Assembly (NCBI GenBank): GCA_003024785.1
Contig: PUQB01000161.1
Span: forward strand, 186,001-250,000
Direction: 5' to 3'
Length of the DNA stretch: 64,000 nt
Source: Selaginella tamariscina
Lineage: Eukaryota > Streptophyta > Lycopodiopsida > Selaginellales > Selaginellaceae
A program made the translations under genes and the position numbers. The first letter of the stretch is position 1; every line of letters begins with the position of its first letter. Below are positions 36,601 through 48,107 of the stretch, piece by piece. Under the pieces are notes generated by a model that saw nothing but the letters and a program-made list of their open reading frames with translations, was not told the origin of the DNA and made no database searches.

Positions 36601-37025
36601 CACTTAGGAATTTCACGAATTCCTACACAACAATGGCAAAATCCCTTTTGTGTGCTGAAATCACTGTTCACAATGTTCCAATTAAAGTAAAGGGGATTTT
36701 GTCCTTGAATAACTCTATATATAACTTATCTTGTCTCTAAGGTCAAGAATAAATTTTTCTTTGGTCATTACCATGTTATAGCATTTATAGGATATCTTGC
36801 TCATAAACAAGCATATATTCAATAGTTTATATATATATATATCATAATTATGCACTTGCATTACTAAATAATTATAAAGAGATAGCAAATGTGGAGACTT
36901 ACTTTTCTCCTAAAGATCCTTTCCATGCTTTCCTCTCCATAGCCTTCATAGCATGCATAGCCTTCTCTTCTCCCCCTTCTTGCCCTAACCAAATTTTGTC
37001 CCCATCCAACTGTCATAATTGTTTA

Positions 37026-38662
37026 TGTCATAGTTTTTATATGATTCCCCTTTACTTTGGATGTTGACTGTTGTTACCTATTGTACTATGTTGATAAGCT
37101 CTAGATGTAGTAAGAAATATGCCAACTTAGTGCACTTGGGTATTTGGTGATAGTCTGGTCGGGTGTCATTAGGTATTTGCAAGAAACTTTAGGCGAAGCT
37201 AAAATTTACCTTCTAAAAAACTCTTACCCTAGTGTTTCATGTCTCGGTTAGGTTAATGGTTAGTTCCGGTGAGTTCGGCATATCGGATATGTCTAGAAAT
37301 ACCCCTAGGTTTGACATGTTAGGGTTTAGGGGTCGATGGATAACTCACCAAGTATATTCCCTCTAGGAATGAGATTCCATGCCAACCCACTTATGTAAAC
37401 AGGAAAACTGGGGGGGGAGGAGGGGGCTCTGTCACATAAATAAGCTAGTATGTAGTAGTGAGGGTTCATGACTGAGCTTGTTACTCTTCTCCCAGTGCAA
37501 GTTCTAGCTTGTGTCGTTAAGGCACAACCCTCAGTTGTGCCGCCCTAACTTTCAGATGACAGGGGTATATCCCACCTTCATGGTAGCTTACCCTTAATGT
37601 TGGCGAATCCATGCCTGAAAGGTCTTGTTTGAATGCACGTTCCAAGAGGCAGAGGTTGAGGCTTGTCTCCAGCCTCCTCCTCCACATCAAGCTAGGTGTA
37701 GCACTCACAACCAAGCAAGGCACATCCGTGTTCTTATCCACTATGGGCGTGGGATCTTGCTTGACATGTTCGCGTTGTCTAGTTCCTGAGGTTCATTGAG
37801 GGTTCTAGAGTTGGAATTTATGAGCCATTGTAGAACTCTTGATCTAAGGCTATGGCATGATAGCTCACATCGTGAAAGGCAGTGTCCATGAAGATGTGAC
37901 ATTGGGCTAGATGTCACGCAATACAATGCATGAGGCATGCCCTTTGGGGTTGTGTCTTGGGTTTGTCGCTAAGGGGTTGGATACTTTAGCAAACAGGCAT
38001 GTTTGTGCTTGCACTAGGGTGCTAAGCCTTGGCATCGGCCTGAGGGAGGTTAGGTCTCATAACTAGGTTGTGCTTTGGCACACTTGGCTAAGGGAGTGTT
38101 CTCCTTGGAATCCAAGGGTTGAACAATCTAAGTTTGTTAACAGGAGCCCTTTCATGAAGCATTCGCAAGGTCATGTACTTAGGGAGTTTGCTTAGTAAAA
38201 CACTCATGCGGCGCATACTCGTGTCCTCACTAAGTACTAGCCCTAGGTCTAGGGTATAACTTGGCCACTCAAACCCTTAGGGATTAGCCGTGGTTTAGGG
38301 TACCGCTTGTCGCCCTAAAGGGATTGTACTCCCGGATGAGGGTGATTCCTCAAGGGGTAAGTGACGATGCCTTAGCTCTATCATGGGGTATATCTAAGAC
38401 ACATCTCCTTTGTGGGGTTAGGGCATGAGCTTGTCTAGGTCTACTGGGACATGATTCTAATGTCTACTCGAGTTATCCTCTAGGGTTCAGGGGTGGTCAT
38501 TCTAGGGGACTTAGGGTAGGATTCTAAATCTTTTGCCTAATTGGACCTCTGAGTTAGACTCTTAGGGTTATCTTGAAAGACTTAGCGTTGCTCACATAGG
38601 GTGATAACGCCGGATGGCCACTTGGCAGCCACGTGTTAGCCCTTAGGGTTAAAACTCTGACA
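37026..38662 (+). mobile_element. 5' LTR of a truncated LARD-like element
   Basis: Begins TGTCATAGTTTTTATATG and ends AACTCTGACA, then AT and a primer-binding site TGGTATTAGAGCC (38665-38677) complementary to initiator tRNA-Met. Length 1637 bp, about 165 bp shorter than the LTR at 55880, mostly because the internal 84-bp duplication is missing. Confidence 0.88.
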
Positions 38663-40142
38663 ATTGGTATTAGAGCCTATTCTCTGCGATTAGTAGGATT
38701 GCCTAAAGTGTAGTGTGTTTTAGGGTTTAGTTAGTTCTAAATTCTTAAAGTACTTTATCATTTTCGGCTAACGTCTGAATTCTGCATAGAGAGTGAATCC
38801 TAAGATCTATAACTCTTCAAAGAACATCCACTTGGTAAGTGGGTGTAAGTTATGGACTCGAATATCAAAGATAACACTTGGAAATCAACTTTCAAGTTGT
38901 ATGCTAGGTTACTTTACCATATACTTCCATAAGACATGGCATGTTAGTTTGTTTTGACTTACAAACTAAGTCTTGTGAAGTGAGTCATGTGATATCTTAA
39001 GTCTACACATTACTGAAATTTTTTTTTTTTTTTCTTTAAAAGTGTTTAAATTTAGGATAACTCATGATTTGGAAACAAATAGTGTCCATTGAGTTTTGGC
39101 TTAAGGCAAGATTTAATATCAACTTTGGCAATAATGTTCAAACAGGGAAAGACTTATGTTCAAATGTGTATCTTTAACTTCGGAAGAAGAGTATATTCAA
39201 ATATAAGAGTGAACACTACATTTTGACAGAAGTTGTAGAATGAGCTCTCATTGTAGTGCATGTTTTTGAAAGTGTAACTCCATAAGCAAACTATGGTGAT
39301 GAACTTATACTACAACAAAATGTTAGATATTAACATATGATGAATAATATGTTAAGCAATTGGTTTGAAGATCCAATGTAATCAAAGTATTGTCTAATGT
39401 TTGCAATATTTTGATGATGCTAGCTACAAGTAATATTAAGTGGAATAGTTTACTAAGTTCAAGTCACCTGATTTGAATATGTATAACTTGAAACCTTAGT
39501 TAGTTGTAAGCGTGCACTTTGTATTCAATTAGTTAGTTCGACTAACTTGATTATGAAGCTATTTTATGTGGGATCATAAGAATGAACTAGAATAATAGAT
39601 TTTGGCAACAAACAGATTTAATGTTGCATCTCTAACATTACACTTTTTGGATGGATGGCATGATTTATCACAAAGAGTAATGTTGAAAACATACATTTAC
39701 ATTTTCAGTTTACTGAGTAATAAAAGACTTGCATAGTAAAGGCGTTCGGTGCACACTTGTACATTTTCATTGTTAATTCTTTAATTTTAGAATTTGTAAC
39801 GTTGTTTGCAATGTGGGATGAGAGAGTCGATATTCGATGAGAATTAAAAATTGATATTGATTTTCAATATCAATTTCATTTTAAAGTTAAATACGATTAT
39901 TCAAAGACGGTTTCTTGACTTTGCATCATGGTTGAAAATGTGGGCACTCAAAGAACTTATCAACTAAGTATCTTCAGTTCTTTGGAATATAAAAAAAATA
40001 GAACTATTCTTGACTCAAGGTTTAAATATATTCCTTGGGTTAGTCGTTAGTTTTATCTCAGGGTTTTGATGGTGTTCCTTGAGTTTGGTTCAATATCCTT
40101 AAAAGTAAGATATCCAGTGGTGAGATTAGTTCAAGAAGATGG
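38663..40142 (+). mobile_element. Internal non-coding part of the LARD-like element (truncated)
   Basis: Collinear with 57684-59300 of the complete element. No gag-pol ORF. Similarity ends at about 40142 (AGAAGATGGGT), where a different repeat begins, so the rest of this copy is lost. Confidence 0.8.
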
Positions 40143-40337
40143 GTCTAACAGTCTTTTCCTACCCATGCAGGATCTTTCCTACCACTGTAGGATGTTTCCT
40201 ATCCCCCATAGGATTTTTCCTGTACTCATAAGATTTTCCTACCTACGTGTTTCTCTTTATCATAGGAAAGTTCTTGTATGCAGTTTCTATATGCTCTATT
40301 TTTGGTCCCTAAACTCTCAAATGTCAACTTGAGAACC
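40143..40337 (-). mobile_element. Repeat fragment and left half of the LTR target of X copy B
   Basis: Contains a short series of TTTCCTACC/CATAGGA motifs. The last about 40 bp (AATGTCAACTTGAGAACC) match the LTR-family string AATGCCAACTCTAGAACC at 28475-28500; the continuation of that LTR lies beyond X at 51523. Confidence 0.5.
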
Positions 40338-40773
40338 ATGCAAGTTGTAACTAAAATGGGCATGGCTATAGTCCCATTTTTAATAATTAGCAATTTTAGC
40401 TATTTAATTAGCATTTTCTAATATTAAAGGAATATTCTTTTAGAATATATGTTTAAAAAATAGAATATTCTTTAGAATATTCATTTATAGTTAAGTAAAC
40501 AATTTGGTATTATTATTAAAGAGTTTATAATAATTATGAATATTAAATATATGATATTTTTTAATTTTGTAATTGCTTTAAGCTTCAAAAACATACATTC
40601 CCTTGTAGTTTTGTTAATCGTGACTTTATCAACGCTTCTTGACATCCACCCATATCAAATGGATTTAACATTTATAAAACATGCTGGGTCTTTTTGATTG
40701 GGAGACCATGTTTCTCTAGGCATTCATTATATCTTTCGCTCTCCTTCTCGTGTCGCCTTTTTTGTGGTTTGAA

Positions 40774-43690
40774 CTATGCAACCTTAACAATACTATTTTT
40801 TGTGATTACTTCAGGTGTGTCGATAATTTGACCCATCCAAATAGGTTGATTATATGACGCATCTAGAGTAATGAGAACCATCATTAGTTTTTGAAGATCC
40901 TGGCAGCAAATCAAAGTATGCTTTAGGTTTTTGGTTCCTTTGTCCAACAAAGTGTGGGGTTTGCACTTCCACATCACTACTGGCTTCTATATCGTCTGTG
41001 CTCAGTGATGTCATTTCAATCTCCTCTCGCCACCTTGTTTTAGGCCAAAAAGGGTGTTGCAATTCTGTACTTGTGACAGTAGGCCCTTCCAAGTCTCGAA
41101 CAACAGTCTCCCAATAGTCAACCACATGCTTATATAGTTCTGAGTAACCAATTGCCTTATCAGAATTCTTTGGCATCGATTTTTGAACCCATGCCACATA
41201 TTTTTTGATGCCATCAATAATAACCTCTTGTTCCTTGAGCTGGGCACTCAATGGAATAGGGTCTGGTTGTCCTTCTGGGAGAAGTGGATTTCCATTCTCT
41301 CCACTTTTGAAGAGCATTAACCCCTCTTTCGGTAACCACTCCTGCTCTGATGGCCGTAATTTGTACTGCATAATAGGTATACCATCTCGTATGGAGAAAA
41401 AGAATTGTAAGGCACAAGGTGACCAACTAAAGAATCACTCCCTCTTTTATATACTCCTTGAGAAATTTTTTGAAGTCTGGCACCTCAGTCACAAGCAAAG
41501 CACAACTTTTTTTGGAGATGCAATTTTCAAAAGATTCATCATATGCGGTAAGATAAGTGCACTTGTCCTTTTTGTAGAGTTGGAGACCTTGCTGAAGAAC
41601 GCATCAATATCTTCATGAGTGTGACCAACCATAAGAAAACTGAGCGTGATTGTTTCAAACACACCTTTGGCAACAACATTGACAAGTATGCTAGCACATA
41701 TCTAGAAAATAAAAGTAAGTATGAGCTTGAGAAACCCTTAAGTAAAATGATTTACCTATTTTTGTTCTCGCCTGCATAATTATCCATCTGTAAAAGCAAA
41801 TGACGAGGAAGCTTATTTGATGTTGAGGACACATGTACACTATTTGAGCTAGATCCCTCCTGAACCTGAACTCTCAACAGGGCCATCTGTTTTTTGTGCA
41901 GGTTGCTGACAATGCCTCTCATATTCCCAAGTAGCCTCAAGTGCAAATGTGTTCATGAGAGCATTATGTAAAGGTTGAAGGTGTTGTTTCTTCACTTTGA
42001 GATCACTGATAAAACTTGTATGTGAGTGGGCTTCAAGGTTTCTGAAACACATGGCCAACGACCCAATAGTGAAATTGGAGTCGCTAGACCAATGTGGAAA
42101 TGAAAAGTGTCCATATGATTCACAACCATGTCCATGTGTTAGCACACCTGTCAATGAAATCGGAAGTTTCATGACATTTCCAAGGCACTTTGGTGTTGCA
42201 ATGAGCTTTGGAATGCTGTTTTTGAATGATCCATCTTGTTATGGATCAAGCACAGGTACTCTGATGGGCGTGACACAGAAAGCATGCGGTGTGCATAGTA
42301 CTAAGACCGGCAAGTTTGTTGTGCAATCATGTGGGCCTCCATCTTCTTTTGAATGGCAGTGATCTCCACCAAGGTTTTTGCACAAGCCTCTGCAGCCTTC
42401 AATGATGTACAAGTGTCACACTTGGAAAAGCTAGAATGTTTTGCAATCTCCACATCCTTAAAATGAGTATTCCATATGTTGTTGAAGGTACCAGTGCAGA
42501 TTGCTTGCAGCCCATCAAGCTTGAGGCACTTGTTCACACACAGCTTCAATTGAGTGTAGATCGAAGGCAAAACCTTGAGATTTTCCCTGACCCCTGCATT
42601 TGTGGTTCGACATTTGTGAGGCATCCTGTCTGCATTTGCTTCCACAAAAGCCTTGAGTATCTCTATGGCTGCCATAATGTGAGAGCGGGTTTTGACCAAG
42701 CCAGTGTTCCCATGTACTGAGGTTTGCGCTCCATCTAACCACTCATCCCTCCGACGATAGAACATGGTCTTTGGGATCTCATATATACCGTACCAAGCTT
42801 TGAAGCAGATGGCCACCTTATTAAATACCATGGATGTACTCTGATAACCTGTGTCCGAAGCCATTCCATCAATATACCCAGTTAGTGCAGCATATACAAA
42901 CTCATGCCTTTGCTTTTGGGTGAGCGTACAAAAGACATGTCTACATTGGGTAATTTCATTCCGGTCTGCCATCTGACAACACTTTTTCTTGCAGCAGTCA
43001 ATCGTGGAAATGCTCATTACACTTTCGGAAGATGTAGGATCCATCTTCACCCTTTTGCTGAAACATGTAGGGGAAGATCTGCAACCCATGAATCGCCTTT
43101 TTCTTATAATAGGACCAATGCAAGGAACCTCTTCAAATATGAATTGTTCTTCCGGGTTGTTATTATTGAAATCCAACCCAAAATATGTTGAACCATCTTG
43201 CCGTTTTAATTCAGATGTTCGCCACCTCACGAGGGATCCAGGATGCAAAGTGCCATTAGGTGAAACCTCTGTTACAACTACACCCACGAAGTTGGACCCT
43301 AGTTTCTCTTCTGACACTGCTTCCATTAGATTTATAGCTGTGATGATGCCTCTCCCAACCTCAATCTCATGAAGAAAGAGAATCACCTCATCCATCACAG
43401 CAGACAAGCCATCATCTGGAAAACTCGTGCTACTGTTTGTTTGTGACTCTGTATATTCTATGTCAGCCTTAACTTCATCCAAATTCCACAATACAGGAGA
43501 ACCCTCCTCAAATTCCATTCCAGGAACCTCAACATGCTTGAAAATGGTGTTCACCCATACGTACACACAAGATCCTTGGGCAATATTGTGACATGATGCA
43601 TTATCATCTCGAACTTCCACAGTTCCAGTGCCAACTATCTCGTTGTTCCAAAGAAGACATACTTTATCTCAGTATTATACATATTGTCCT
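40774..43690 (-). pseudogene. Putative DDE/RNase H-like transposase of X (DUF7869-like)
   Basis: Read 3' to 5'. The N-terminal domain (43620-42301, 439 aa open) starts after VGTGTVEVRDD with GSCVYVWVNTIFKHVEVPG, then a Cys-rich patch CCKKKCC (near 42975), MFYRRRDEWL, VHGNTGLVK and a second Cys pair SFSKCDTCTSL (near 42420). An in-frame TAG at 42298-42300 interrupts it. The core then reads YLCLIHNKMDHSKTA (first Asp, near 42240), GVLTHG and SFPHWSSDSNFTIGSLA (42050-42150), LLLQMDNYAGENKNR (second Asp, near 41765), FLMVGHTHEDIDAFFSKVS (acidic cluster, near 41600), then IMQYKLRPSEQEWLPKEGL (41350). These motifs are those of the plant/animal proteins I believe are named DUF7869, suspected transposases. 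At least one stop and three frameshifts; some gaps (41380-41480, 41640-41750) may be short introns. Confidence 0.7.
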
Positions 43691-43857
43691 GCACATAAAT
43701 AATTGTGTTATTTATAATATCTATTTATGCAATATTTCTAAGAAATCATAACTGCAGTTGCTTAATAATATGCATAATACATAATTATATATAAAAATAT
43801 GCATAATATATCTCATATTTATTAATAATATCTCATGCTTTAATAATATAACTAATG
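43691..43857. promoter_or_regulatory. Probable 5' region of the transposase gene of X
   Basis: AT-rich stretch between the first recognisable transposase exon and the first palindrome. An AG acceptor-like site (minus strand TTATGTGCAG, near 43690) suggests that a 5' exon lies further upstream. No specific promoter element is supported. Confidence 0.35.
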
Positions 43858-44045
43858 GGCGGGATTAATCCCGCCGCAGACTCTACCCCTTCAGAGTGAG
43901 TCGGCGGGATTAATCCCGCCGTCGACTCTACCCCATCGGAGAGAGTCGGCGGGATTAATCCGCCGCCGACTCCCCCGTCGGAGAGAGGCGGCGGGATTAA
44001 TCCCGCCACCGATATATCCTCGTTGGAGAGAAGCGGCGGGATTAA
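43858..44045. repeat. Palindrome array, block 1 (about 45-bp spacing)
   Basis: GGCGGGATTAATCCCGCC occurs at 43858-43875 and 43903-43920, with one C missing at 43948-43964, again at 43990-44007, and as a half copy from 44035. Spacers read like CGACTCTACCCC and CGGAGAGAGTCG, which can themselves pair (GACTCT with AGAGTC), so hairpins can form both at and between the palindromes. Confidence 0.95.
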
Positions 44046-45269
44046 CCCTTAATCTCTTCTCTCATACATACACAGTGTCACCATGCATAATTCCTTCTCT
44101 CATACATACACACCATGCATGATCCATAATATGTACTGATGTTACAATATTATGTAATATGTATAATGTATATCTGTGTATAACACTCACTCCTCTCATA
44201 CATAAACACCATGCATGATCCATCCTAACCCTAAACCCTAAACCCTACATTGAATTTACACATGTAATATGTATGTATGTCTGTGTGTATACACGTGTGT
44301 ATGTATATGTGTGTACTAATATATCCAATGTGTATGAATTTAATTTGTTAACACTCTCACTCTTCTCTCATACATACACACCATGCATGATCCATGTAAA
44401 TATATACTGTCTTTCTTCTCTCAAACATACACACCATGCATGATTCATAATATGTATTTCACTCTTCTCTCATACATACACACCATACATGATCCTGTAC
44501 TCTGTCTCTTAATATTAATATGTACTAATATGTATGTATGTCTATGTGTATAATACTATGTGTGTATATATGTATCGTTACACGTGAAACTTTAACACTC
44601 TCATGGACACACACGTGTTAAACCCGTGCATGATATTTATTCTTGGGGTGTATGTGATACACCCACGCACACGCACACGCTGATAATATAATAAAAGAAT
44701 ATTTGTTTAAGGCGAATCTATAGTATATTCTTTTTAAGGTTTAAGTATATTCTTAGAAGGAATATTCAATTAGGGTTAATATATATTCTATTCCTTTTAG
44801 GGTTTAAGTATATTCCTAGGGTTTGTAAGGCGGCGGCGGCGGCGGTGGCGAAATCTCCTTCTCTCTCTCACACAGGTGAGATCTCTCTCTCACACGCACA
44901 CTCTTCTACGTTTATTTATTTATTTTTATTCACATATATATTTATATGTGTGTGTATCTTAATAATATAATTTAAATCTCTATCTCTCGCACACATGCAC
45001 ACTCGTATACATATACACACACAGTATATATATATTATATTCTATTTATTTTCTATTATATATATGTGTGTGTGTGTGTGTGTATCTGTATAATTTTATT
45101 GATTTGCTAATTGTATCTCTCGCACACACACGCACACTCCTGTATATATATATATGTGTGTGTGTGTGTTTGTTTATTTGTATGATTTTATCTGATTTGA
45201 CTATCTCTGGCACACACACGCACTCTCCTACACACACATATACATATATATATATCTGTGTGTGTGTGT
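44046..45269. repeat. AT-rich spacer with a CTCATACATACACACCATGC repeat, a CGG run and microsatellites
   Basis: Imperfect copies of CTCTTCTCTCATACATACAC followed by ACCATGCATGATCCAT occur near 44055, 44095, 44193, 44353 and 44465. A telomere-like CCTAAACCCTAAACCCTA string lies at 44228-44246, a (CGG)6 run at 44831-44850, and TG/TA/CA dinucleotide runs fill 44930-45269. No gene. Confidence 0.8.
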
Positions 45270-45274
45270 GTATA

Positions 45275-46040
45275 GCGGCGGGATTAATCCTGCCGCTATA
45301 TGGTGAGACGTGTGTAGCGGCGGGATTAATCCCGCCGCTATATAATTAGCCACTCGGCGGCGGATTAATCCCGCCGCCATTTCAACCCAAGTGAAGGGCC
45401 TGGGCAATCCCTCCTCCTACGCATGCCCTGCGCGGAATCGGGTGGGATTTATCCCGCCGCTAAAGGCCTGTAAAGGGCCTAGGCGGCGGGATTAATCTCG
45501 CCGAATTCCGCACAGGGCATTGGTGTCCGACAAGATTAATCCGCCGACTAAGGCCCAAGTGAAGGCCTGGGCGGCGGGATTAATCCCGCCGGATTCGCAC
45601 AGGGATTGGCGTCGGCGGATTAATCCCGCCGATTAAGGCCAGTGAAGGGCCTGGGCGGCGGGATTAATCCCGCCGCGTACGCATGCCCTGCGCGAATTGG
45701 GCGGGATTTATCCCCCGCCAGGCCTGCCTGAAGGGCCTAGGCGGGGATTAATCCCGCCGATTCCGCACAGGGCATTGGCGTCCGGCGGGATTAATCCCGC
45801 CGACTAAGGCCCGATGAAGGGCCTAGGCGGCGGGATTAATCCGCCGTACGCATGCCCTGCGGAATCGGGCGGGATTTATCCCGCCGCCAAAGGCCTGCCT
45901 GAAGGGCCTAGGCGGCGGGATTAATCCCGCCCGATTCGCGTAGGGATTGGCGTCCGGCGGGATTAATCCCGCCGCATAGGGACCGAGTGAAGGCCCTGGG
46001 CGGCGGGATTAATCCCGCCGAGCCTTCAATGCCTATTGGA
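45275..46040. repeat. Palindrome array, block 2 (higher-order repeat)
   Basis: About 18 copies of GGCGGGATTAATCCCGCC or its variants (core ATTTAT; single-base losses) spaced 40-50 bp apart. Spacers alternate: one reads ACGCATGCCCTGCG with GAAT, the next AGGCCTGCCTGAAGGGCC, the next GATTCCGCACAGGGCATT, the next AAGGCCCGATGAAGGGCC. The third type is close to the reverse complement of the first. Units of about 170 bp recur, for example ACGCATGCCCTGCG at about 45419, 45680 and 45848. Confidence 0.95.
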
Positions 46041-46390
46041 GGAATGAATCCCGCCACCCTTTTTTTTCTTCATTGGTGAGTCGGACCAATCCCAAACGTT
46101 TCTGTCTGAGACGTAGAAGGTTTACAACATACCAATGGAGAGAACTGGGAAGGGTGGCGAAATTCATTTAACCATCCTTACATGGTGGGCGAGATTAATC
46201 CGCCTCCTTTCTGGAGTCACTGAAGGGGTGTGCCAAATAAATCCTGCCAGTTCTCTCTGAGACCGAGAAGGGTGGCAAGATTAATTCCGCACTCCCGTTC
46301 AAGGCCTCCAGAAAGGTGGCGAGATTAATCCCGCCCACTCTTTCAGGAGGCATTGAAGGGTGGCGAGATTAATCCCGCCGCACCTTCCAT
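46041..46390. repeat. Palindrome array, block 3 (degenerate copies)
   Basis: Weaker palindromes such as GTGGCGAGATTAATCCCGCC near 46315 and 46355, GGCGAGATTAATCCGCC near 46188 and half copies near 46045 and 46275. Looks like an older edge of the array where copies have diverged. Confidence 0.85.
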
Positions 46391-46492
46391 GTGAATATAT
46401 ATGTGTATTAATATATAAGTTGCATATCTCATTTTATTTACTTTTATCATCTTATCATAATATTTCGAGTAAAAGCTAGGAAACTATGTAAA

Positions 46493-46576
46493 ACTGTCCA
46501 GAGCTCACATTTGTGGTGGTTTAAAACGAAATGTTATCTTTCTTTTGCACTAGCACAAAGGTGAGCTTTGGACAGT
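46493..46576. repeat. Inverted repeat, 23-bp arms, 38-nt loop
   Basis: Left arm 46493-46515 (ACTGTCCAGAGCTCAC...) pairs with right arm 46554-46576 (...GTGAGCTTTGGACAGT) with two mismatches. It lies between the palindrome array and the first plus-strand exon of X. Confidence 0.9.
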
Positions 46577-46716
46577 TAATTCCGTTACTTCTCTCTGTGT
46601 ATTATTTGTATATTCGGGTTTATACAAGTGTGTGTGCGTTTTTATATGATTTGTATTCATAGTGTATTATTTTGCAGAAGGACGATTTAATTAAACAAGG
46701 AGATCGAGTCATTAGT

Positions 46717-47350
46717 ATGGAGTCGTCGTCAAATTCTGGGTAAGAATTAAAATAAAATCTGTTATACTCGGATATGTGCTTGAACTAATCATTTTTGTAT
46801 TCAGATGTGGAATTGAGGTGACATTAAAGACGAGAGCAGGAGAAGAGATGGGCAGGGGGATTCTGGAATCAACTTGGCCATATTTCAAACTAAACGGGAA
46901 GCGCATTGGAACAACCATGGTTGCTGTCAAACTAACCTCTGTCACATCGCATGGACAAGCAAAACAATGGAAAGTGGTGTGCTAGTCAAGCATCCGAAAG
47001 CATGCTGTGAACCCAGATTGAACGATGCTCGACACATATGCCTCGTTCCATCCAATGTCACGTTCTCGGATCCAGAGGTCGCCAGTTACAACATTAATTT
47101 CGGGTGGTTTTGTCGACTTGTGGATAATGACGTTCACGTGTTCACTAATGATGTTGACGTGGAGTTCTTCTTCAACTCAACGAAAGCCCATCTATGGAGG
47201 GGATCCAACTGGATGTTACTTCGAAGATCTTCAGACTCATCGAGTAGGTGTATTGTCAGGAGATATTGCTTCACAATACAGAAAATCCACAAATGGAGCA
47301 ATCGTCCCTCTTCACATTGAAAAGAACACACGACATCATAAAGGAGATTG
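46717..47350 (+). pseudogene. 5' part of the ParB/methyltransferase-like gene of X, function not recognised
   Basis: A probable first exon starts at ATG 46717 (MESSSNSG) with a GTAAGA donor at 46740 and an acceptor near 46804. The next exon reads CGIEVTLKTRAGEEMGRGIL and KLNGKRIGTTMVAVKLTSV to a stop at 46985. After a frame change, VTFSDPEVASYNINFGWF and DNDVHVFTNDVDVEFFFNST follow (to about 47190), then YFEDLQTHRVGVLSGDIAS in another frame (to about 47320). I do not recognise the domain. The frame changes suggest indels or undetected short introns. Confidence 0.5.
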
Positions 47351-47360
47351 AGAGGGTGGC

Positions 47361-48107
47361 TTGGTCTCAGGTTCTTTACAGATCACGTTCAATTTGCTTA
47401 GCAAATTTCGGGAGCTGGAAGAGTGTGCCAGAACATTAGAACAGCATCAATCGGGGATCACACATGTTGATTCGGATCGTAGAAGAAAATCATTAGTCGT
47501 TTTGTCAGCTGCACCTGTGGCGTCCCATGCTGCAATAAGCCACAAGGAAATGATGTTGGATGATAGGATTTATGAGTGTAGGGTTAAGTATTGCAGCGTC
47601 AACCCAAACTTCAATTACAGGCCACTCAATCAGGAACGTGTAGCTGAGCTCATGGAGAAGATGAAGGACGACAATTCTTACACCGTTCCACATAATGCTG
47701 TTTTGTGCGCATACTACGAGAAACAAAGGGCTGACAAAGTGTGGATCACAACACCGGAACAAATGAGGAAGGTTCAGACGGAGAATAGAAAATCAGTTAA
47801 GTACTACATCATTAGTGGCCAGCACACAATAACGGCAGCCCAACGACTTCTCGACGAACACAACAAAGGAACGATGGCAACAAAACTTTCCGAGCATACC
47901 CGTGAGAAGCTGACGAAAATCGGCGTTTTTAGCGAAGCCGAATCTCACAATCGAGCAGTACCATAAGTTATCGGCGGAATGGGACGCTGCAGACACCACT
48001 ACAACAGCAAAATATGGGAGAAGTTCAAACACACGCGAGCCGTGTGGGAATCTCTTCAGCGACCACAAAGAGCTACCGCAGGGAATACACAATCTGCGGA
48101 CTACCGG
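47361..48107 (+). pseudogene. ParB/sulfiredoxin-fold-like domain region of X
   Basis: The 201-aa open part (47361-47966) contains FNYRPLNQERVAELMEKMKD (47605) and, about 70 residues later, VKYYIISGQHTITAAQRLLDE (47790), in the same positions as the N-terminal ParB motifs RPxxxxxVxxLxxSI and YxIIxGxxRxxAAxxL. Known ParB-N domains bind CTP or act as nucleases; in phages they are often fused to DNA methyltransferases. Here the Arg of the GxHR motif is Thr (SGQHTITAA), so enzymatic function is doubtful. After 47966 the frame shifts by one and continues with LTIEQYHKLSAEWDAADTTT and RAVWESLQRPQ up to a donor at 48108. The same region occurs in X copy A at 29996-30295. Confidence 0.65.

Larger units (their letters stand above)
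31076..36780 (-). mobile_element. Decayed Ty3/gypsy retrotransposon with short LTR-like direct repeats
   Basis: Direct repeats of about 130-140 bp at 31076-31217 and 36649-36780 share AATCACTGTTCA, AGGGGATTTT, CTCTATATATAACTTAT and GTCAAG; exact ends are unclear. Between them, on the minus strand, gag (zinc knuckle near 35830), protease, reverse transcriptase and integrase pieces occur in Ty3/gypsy order, followed by 1.3 kb of further weakly open sequence after integrase. All frames are broken. Confidence 0.7.

Noticed and set aside
31076-36780. Endogenous pararetrovirus (caulimovirid)
   Set aside because: Integrase and LTR-like direct repeats are present and no movement or coat protein motif is seen, so Ty3/gypsy fits better.
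45046-45349. ORFs over TG/CA repeats
   Set aside because: Dinucleotide repeats read in frame, not genes.
43858-46040. CRISPR-like array (short repeats with regular spacers)
   Set aside because: Repeats are palindromes in a plant nuclear transposon, spacers are themselves repeated and inverted, and no cas genes are present.
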